In this document: in pieces, positions 59,846 through 64,000 of the stretch
Numbering within the stretch: position 1 is the stretch's first letter
Layout: every line of letters begins with the position of its first letter
Origin: Thermodesulfobacteriota bacterium
Lineage (GTDB): Bacteria > Desulfobacterota_D > UBA1144 > Nemesobacterales > UBA2774
Direction: 5' to 3'
Assembly (NCBI GenBank): GCA_035325995.1
Contig: DAOKYU010000005.1
Span: 62,001 to 126,000, forward strand
Length of the DNA stretch: 64,000 nt
The notes under the pieces: generated by a model
Told to the model about the DNA's origin: nothing
Seen by the model: only the letters and a program-made list of their open reading frames with translations
The model's database searches: none
Translations under genes and position numbers: made by a program

Positions 59846-60981
59846 AAAAACTTCGCAAGATAAGGGCCGAGTTAAAGGCCCGCTACCTCGAAAGGGACGA
59901 GGTCATAGACGGCGCGTTCTGCGCCCTTCTCACCGGGAGCCACCTTCTCCTCGTGGGCCCTCCCGGCACGGCCAAGTCGCAGCTGGCGAACGACGTCTGC
60001 CGGAGGATCGATGGGGCGCGCTATTTCCAGTGGCTCCTCACAAAGTTCACGACGCCCGAGGAGCTCTTCGGCGCCGTCAGCCTGAAGGGCCTCGAGAACG
60101 ACGAGTACAGGAGGGTAACGGCCGGCAAGCTCCCCGAGGCGCACATCGCGTTTCTCGACGAGATATTCAAGGCCAGCTCCTCTATCCTGAACACGCTGCT
60201 GACCGTAATGAACGAGCGCGTCTTCTATAACGGGACGGAGAAAACGACCATTCCGCTCATAACGCTCTTCGGCGCGAGCAACGAGCTCCCGTCCGAAGAG
60301 GACGAGCTCGAAGCCCTTTACGACAGGTTTTTGCTCCGCTACGTCGTCGATTACATAAAAGAGGATTTCAGGTTCCTCAAGATGCTGAACTCCGGGGACG
60401 GAGAAACGGGCGGCCTTACGATTACGTCGTCCGAGCTCGAATCCGCCGCCGCCGGGGCGCGCGAGGTCCCGGTCCCGCCCAACATCCTCAAGCTCATATC
60501 CCGCATACGTAAAGAGCTCGCGAAAAAGGGCATGGTCCCTTCCGACAGGAGATACAAGCACTCCGTCTCGCTCCTCAAGGCGAGGGCCTTTCTCGAAGGG
60601 AGGAATGCGGTATCCGAGGACGACCTCAGGCTCTTCGAAAACGTCCTCTGGAGAGAGCCCGGCGAAAGGGCCGAGATACAATCCGTCATCCACCAGACCC
60701 TCCACGGATACAAGGACAGGCTGAGGGAGCTCCTCATTCAGGCAAAGGAGCTCGAGGCCTATTCCAGGCGCGAGTGGGAAAACGAGGAGATGCTCATAAA
60801 GGCCAACATCGAGGCCCAGACCAAGCTCAAGCACATAGGCTCACGGCTGGGCGAGCTCGTCGAGGAATACCGCGAGCGCGGAAAGCCCACAGACGAAATC
60901 ACGCAGGCGAAGGAAGAGATAGAAAGCATCCAGAAAGAGATACTCAACAGGCTCGTCTCCGAAGAAGACGAGATGGCGTGA
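59830..60981 (+). CDS. MoxR-family AAA+ ATPase, RavA-like
   Basis: ATPase of 383 residues with Walker A GPPGTAKSQL, Walker B AHIAFLDEIFKASS, sensor 1 GASNELP and the arginine-finger region LYDRFLLRYVVDYI. The motif set matches the RavA branch of MoxR proteins, chaperone-like ATPases that usually work with a VWA-domain partner. No VWA gene is adjacent. A coiled-coil tail (about 300-383, rich in Glu, Lys) is present. The ATG lies inside the end of gspK, so it is the last gene of the secretion operon and may act on that machine. Confidence 0.9.
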   Translation: MERALEKLRKIRAELKARYLERDEVIDGAFCALLTGSHLLLVGPPGTAKSQLANDVCRRIDGARYFQWLLTKFTTPEELFGAVSLKGLENDEYRRVTAGKLPEAHIAFLDEIFKASSSILNTLLTVMNERVFYNGTEKTTIPLITLFGASNELPSEEDELEALYDRFLLRYVVDYIKEDFRFLKMLNSGDGETGGLTITSSELESAAAGAREVPVPPNILKLISRIRKELAKKGMVPSDRRYKHSVSLLKARAFLEGRNAVSEDDLRLFENVLWREPGERAEIQSVIHQTLHGYKDRLRELLIQAKELEAYSRREWENEEMLIKANIEAQTKLKHIGSRLGELVEEYRERGKPTDEITQAKEEIESIQKEILNRLVSEEDEMA

Positions 60982-61013
60982 CGGCTCCTCCGCCTCAGGG
61001 CCGTCCTCACGGG

Positions 61014-62033
61014 TCATCCGCCGACTTTAAGAAGCACCTTCCCTGTACTCTTCCTCGATTCCACGTACGCGTGGGCTTCCGGGGCGTTTTCGAGCGGGAA
61101 CACCTTCCCGACTACCGGCCTTATATCTTTCTCCAGGACGAATTTTTCGAGCGCTGCGTAGACCTCCGTCATGATCCCCGGCTCCCTGTCGAGGAGGTAG
61201 CCGAGATGAGACGACATCACTGCTATGGACCTCTCGGCCATCATCCCCACGTCGGCGCGCGGTATATCCCTCCACGTCCTTAACCACGAAAGCGGGTTCT
61301 TCCTGTCGAGGTCGAGGCCCGCGAATCCCGCGACGACCACCCTCCCGAACGGGGCCAATACGTCGAGGCTCCGCCTGTACACCTTCCCGCCCACGACTTC
61401 GAGCACGGCGTCCACGCCGCCCGTCACGGCGAGGAGCTCCTTGAAAGAGTCCTCCTTCCGGTAGTTAAAGCACTTTACAGCGCCGAGGGATTCGACGAGC
61501 GCGCACTTCTCCGCGCTCCCCGCCATGCCGTAAACCTCCGCCCCGGCCGAGGACGCGAGCTTCACCGCCGCCGTCCCCACCCCGCCGGCGGCGGCCGTGA
61601 CGAGGAGTTTCTCGCCGGGAGACAGCCTCGCCATCCTGAAGAGGCACATCCACGCCGTCATGTAATTCACTAAAAAGGCCGCGCCTTCTTCCATCGAATA
61701 CCCCGCCGGTACGGGTACTGCGCTCGCCCCGGGCACGGCGATTTTCCCGGCGTAGCAGCCGTGCTTCGCGCCCGCCATAACCCTCTCCCCGATGCGCGAA
61801 GCCGGTGCCCCTTCCCCCACCGCCTCTACGACGCCCGAGCATTCCATTCCGAGTATGTAAGGGCGTTTCGGGGCCCAGCCGTAAAGCCCCTTCCGCGACA
61901 GTATCTCGGCGTAGTTTACGCCGGCGAACGAAACGGAGACGAGTACTTCCCCCCTTCCGGGCCGGGGCTCGTTTAGCTCCGTAACGGAAAGCACCTCCGG
62001 CCCTCCGGTCTTTCTCAGTACGACGGCTCTCAT
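61014..62033 (-). CDS. Zinc-less medium-chain dehydrogenase (quinone oxidoreductase-like)
   Basis: NADPH-dependent MDR-family protein of 339 residues. The start at 62033 (MRAVVLRKTGGPEVL) has GGAGGAAA upstream and is the classic opening. GVNYAEILSRKG lies in the catalytic domain; the Rossmann loop is AAAGGVGTAAVKLA. The Cys ligands of the zinc enzymes are missing, as in quinone oxidoreductase and VAT-1-like proteins. Likely reduces quinones or enones. Confidence 0.88.
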   Translation of the reverse strand: MRAVVLRKTGGPEVLSVTELNEPRPGRGEVLVSVSFAGVNYAEILSRKGLYGWAPKRPYILGMECSGVVEAVGEGAPASRIGERVMAGAKHGCYAGKIAVPGASAVPVPAGYSMEEGAAFLVNYMTAWMCLFRMARLSPGEKLLVTAAAGGVGTAAVKLASSAGAEVYGMAGSAEKCALVESLGAVKCFNYRKEDSFKELLAVTGGVDAVLEVVGGKVYRRSLDVLAPFGRVVVAGFAGLDLDRKNPLSWLRTWRDIPRADVGMMAERSIAVMSSHLGYLLDREPGIMTEVYAALEKFVLEKDIRPVVGKVFPLENAPEAHAYVESRKSTGKVLLKVGG

Positions 62034-62117
62034 AATTTCCTCCGAAAAAGAGCGAACGCCGGACATTCGGTGTTTAGGCGTTATAATTACAGATTAAACC
62101 ATAAAGGCGGTGACGGG

Positions 62118-62384
62118 ATGAAAAAAATATTCGCATTATCGGCGCTTTTTGCGCTCGCGGCTTCCTGCGGGAGTCCCTACGTGATAGGAGCGCTTCAGGA
62201 CCAGTCGGCGGGACAGATACCGTGCGGCTCGGACCAGATAGAGATCATAGAGCACAAGATCAACCAGGACGGGAGCGCAGAGTGGACCGCTCTCTGTAAC
62301 GGGTACACGTACGAGTGCAACAGGCTCTCGGGCGATAGCGGCCAGGTCTCCTGCTCCGAGATGGAATCCCAGATGCCTGAATAA
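62118..62384 (+). CDS. Small Cys-rich lipoprotein
   Basis: Protein of 88 residues with lipobox LAASC near residue 16. The mature part has a pair of short beta-like stretches and five more Cys (IPCGSD, ALCNGYTYEC, VSCSEM), an even-spaced pattern that suggests disulfides. The ATG at 62118 is chosen for the signal peptide. Function unknown. Confidence 0.65.
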   Translation: MKKIFALSALFALAASCGSPYVIGALQDQSAGQIPCGSDQIEIIEHKINQDGSAEWTALCNGYTYECNRLSGDSGQVSCSEMESQMPE

Positions 62385-62431
62385 CGGAACCGTAACCGCC
62401 CCGCTTGTGTGCCGTTTTATGCAGAGTGGAT

Positions 62432-62917
62432 TCAGAGGACGTCCGAGTGGAGATTCCTCCTCTCCTTGCTGATCTCCTTTATCTTCTCGCCTGTCTTCCA
62501 GTTCCGCTCGTCTTCTTCCGTGACGACCTTGAGCTTCGGGACCGGTATCGGCTTCCCCTCGGCGTCCACGGCGACGAAGACGACGTGCCCCCTGCACGTA
62601 AACTCCTTTTCCGGGTTCGCCTTGCTTATCTTGTAAACGTCCACCTTCACTACCATCGACGTGCTCGCGGTATGGATCACCCGGGCCGTTATTTCCATAA
62701 TGTCGCCGACTTTAATGGGCTGCTTGAAATCGACGGCTTCGATCGACGCCGTCACGGTATCCTCGCCGGCGAACCTCATCGCCGCCATCGCCGCCGTCAT
62801 GTCCATGAGCTCGAGCACCCTGCCCCCGAATATGGTCCCGTAGTGGTTAGTATGAGTGGGGAAGACGAGCTCCGAGTTCGATACCTCGACGGCCTCTTTT
62901 TCGATCTGTCCCTGCAT
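62432..62917 (-). CDS. Hotdog-fold acyl-CoA thioesterase
   Basis: Protein of 161 residues; ATG at 62917 has AGGAGG ideally placed, and the N-terminal extension possible in frame is rejected. THTNHYGTIFGGRVLELMDMT is the YciA/BFIT-type catalytic helix with the Asp, and RGHVVFVAVDAEGKPIPVP marks the family C-terminus. It should cleave acyl-CoA to free acid and CoA in the cytosol. Confidence 0.9.
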   Translation of the reverse strand: MQGQIEKEAVEVSNSELVFPTHTNHYGTIFGGRVLELMDMTAAMAAMRFAGEDTVTASIEAVDFKQPIKVGDIMEITARVIHTASTSMVVKVDVYKISKANPEKEFTCRGHVVFVAVDAEGKPIPVPKLKVVTEEDERNWKTGEKIKEISKERRNLHSDVL

Positions 62918-63077
62918 GGAAGCCTCCTTTGGCCCGCGGGCGGGACGCCCGCCGGCTTCGGGATATACTAGACCACGGAGAGGGATTTTCAACCTCCCCG
63001 GTTGGCCGTATATTAATACTTCGCACCGGAACGGGTGTACATTTAATCCGACAGACAGACATACGAGGAGGAGGATA

Positions 63078-63581
63078 ATGAATCTCTATTCTTTCAGGAA
63101 GGCTATATTACTGTCGGGGTTTACGGCGGCAGCTCTTTTCCTTTTATCATTTACAACGCTCGCGGCCGAGCACGCGAGCACGCGCGACTTCCCCGAGTGC
63201 TTCATCGGCACGTTCCTCGTCGAGGAGGGTAACGGGACACAGAGCCTCTGGACGTTCGGCCCCGGTGGAGTGATGTTCATAACCAGCTCGGCCCAGAAAG
63301 CGCTCGACTTTACGGACGAGCAGGGCGCATGGAAGAAGACGGGCAGGCGCGAGGCAATCGCGACGACGCTCGACTTTTCGTTCAACGCCGACGGCAGCCT
63401 GGCGAATATAGCCAGGGTAAACATCGACGTCACATTCTCCGGGAGGGGCTGCGCCGACATAGGAGGCGCGTTCACGGTCAGCTTCTACGCCCCCGGCGTA
63501 GACCCGCTCGATCCCGATTCCGTGCCCGAAAACGTCGTTTCCGACACGTTCACGGGAAGGCGCGTTCAGGCCGGGGAATGA
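63078..63581 (+). CDS. Exported protein of unknown function
   Basis: Protein of 167 residues with a signal peptide (about 1-31, ending TTLAAEH). The mature domain is beta-rich, with a single pair of Cys (FPECFIG and GRGCADI) that may form a disulfide, and a stretch GSLANIARVNIDVTF. A very strong GAGGAGGAGG ribosome site precedes the ATG. It resembles small secreted periplasmic proteins, and I do not recognise the family. Confidence 0.65.
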   Translation: MNLYSFRKAILLSGFTAAALFLLSFTTLAAEHASTRDFPECFIGTFLVEEGNGTQSLWTFGPGGVMFITSSAQKALDFTDEQGAWKKTGRREAIATTLDFSFNADGSLANIARVNIDVTFSGRGCADIGGAFTVSFYAPGVDPLDPDSVPENVVSDTFTGRRVQAGE

Positions 63582-63604
63582 CCGGAACGGGCCTCCGCCC
63601 TCTA

Positions 63605-64000
63605 TCATAGGGGGATGCCGTACACGATAAAATGCCTGTCGCTCACGAGCTCCGTTTGCAGGTGCGAGAGACCCGACGATTCGAGCTGCGCCCTCACCTC
63701 CCCCGCGTCGAACGCGGCCAGGAGCGAGTTATAAAAATCCCTCTGGAGGACTTCGGGCTCGGTCGAAGCATAAAGCTCCGTGAGCCTCCTCGCCTCTCGC
63801 TCGCTTTCCGGGCGGTGGAGGTCCATGACGAAGAGGAAAGTCCCCGGCGAGGAGAATCGCTTCGCCGCGTCCCAGAAAACGGCGGGGTCGGGGAGGTGGT
63901 GAAGGAGGCTGTTGCTTACTACGAGCCCGTATTCACCCCCGGGCTCGAAATCCCCTATCATGCTCCGGATGAATCTCACTCTGCCCGAAAGCCCGGGCTT
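63605..64000 (-). CDS. Class I SAM-dependent methyltransferase (5' end beyond window)
   Basis: The visible 3' part encodes 131 residues; the frame is open to the last base, so the real start lies outside. YGLVVSNSLLHHLPDPAVFW is motif II/post-motif of the Methyltransf_11/25 fold, followed by FLFVMDLHRPESE. The SAM-binding motif I would be in the missing part. Substrate unknown. Confidence 0.8.
   Translation of the reverse strand, partial: KPGLSGRVRFIRSMIGDFEPGGEYGLVVSNSLLHHLPDPAVFWDAAKRFSSPGTFLFVMDLHRPESEREARRLTELYASTEPEVLQRDFYNSLLAAFDAGEVRAQLESSGLSHLQTELVSDRHFIVYGIPL

Overview
The window is a contiguous, gene-dense, GC-rich stretch of chromosome from a Gram-negative (diderm) bacterium. Evidence for an outer membrane is a type II secretion operon, several lipobox lipoproteins, Pal-like and CpoB-like proteins, and lgt. 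Codon use is unusual for a GC-rich genome, with frequent AUA (Ile) and AGG (Arg). The gene content (sigma-54 regulators, B12-dependent acyl-CoA mutase, ThyX in place of ThyA, glutamate-1-semialdehyde route to heme) would suit an uncultured Desulfobacterota- or Dadabacteria-like lineage. That placement is an impression and cannot be fixed without a search. No phage, transposase or CRISPR array was seen.

Layout. 0-5.4 kb: the end of an APC permease with Usp domains; a sigma-54 promoter with a long, foldable leader driving a processive family-2 glycosyltransferase; and a convergent SGNH hydrolase sharing a bidirectional terminator with it. 5.4-10 kb: a two-subunit B12-dependent acyl-CoA mutase with non-standard substrate-pocket residues, an acetoacetate-decarboxylase-family enzyme and a TetR regulator with two matching operators, then tRNA-Ala(GGC). 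10-14.9 kb: homoserine dehydrogenase, an NtrB/NtrC-like two-component pair and RNase III. 15-23 kb: SIMPL and DUF971 proteins, a sirtuin homologue lacking its catalytic His, a double-length ThyX, a small zinc ribbon, a pentapeptide-repeat protein, XseA, a degenerate N-terminal half of an acyl-CoA synthetase, and a CCA-adding enzyme. 22.96-23.8 kb is a non-coding island of diverged palindromic repeats.

23.8-30 kb (minus strand): hemL followed by the ATP synthase Fo genes atpZ-atpI-atpB-atpE and a lipoprotein; then a three-gene envelope operon of two Pal/OmpA lipoproteins around a CpoB-like TPR protein. 30-49.7 kb: mostly housekeeping genes (flavin reductase, M28 peptidase, lgt, trkA-trkH, ribF, aroE, dnaJ, uvrA, HAD phosphatase, PBP4) with several proteins of unknown function, including an uncharacterised 435-residue protein paired with a 2-hydroxyacid dehydrogenase.

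49.9-61 kb: a compact type II secretion operon, gspC-D-E-F-G-H-I-J-K, whose secretin carries an N-terminal LysM domain. It lacks gspL and gspM and runs straight into an overlapping MoxR/RavA-type AAA+ ATPase gene. The last 3 kb hold a quinone-oxidoreductase-like enzyme, small exported proteins, a hotdog thioesterase and the 3' part of a methyltransferase gene cut by the window end.

No single unmistakably new system was found. The best leads are the LysM-secretin T2SS with its AAA+ partner, the acyl-CoA mutase of unknown specificity, the catalytically altered sirtuin, the split-motif double ThyX, the sigma-54 leader and the palindromic repeat island.
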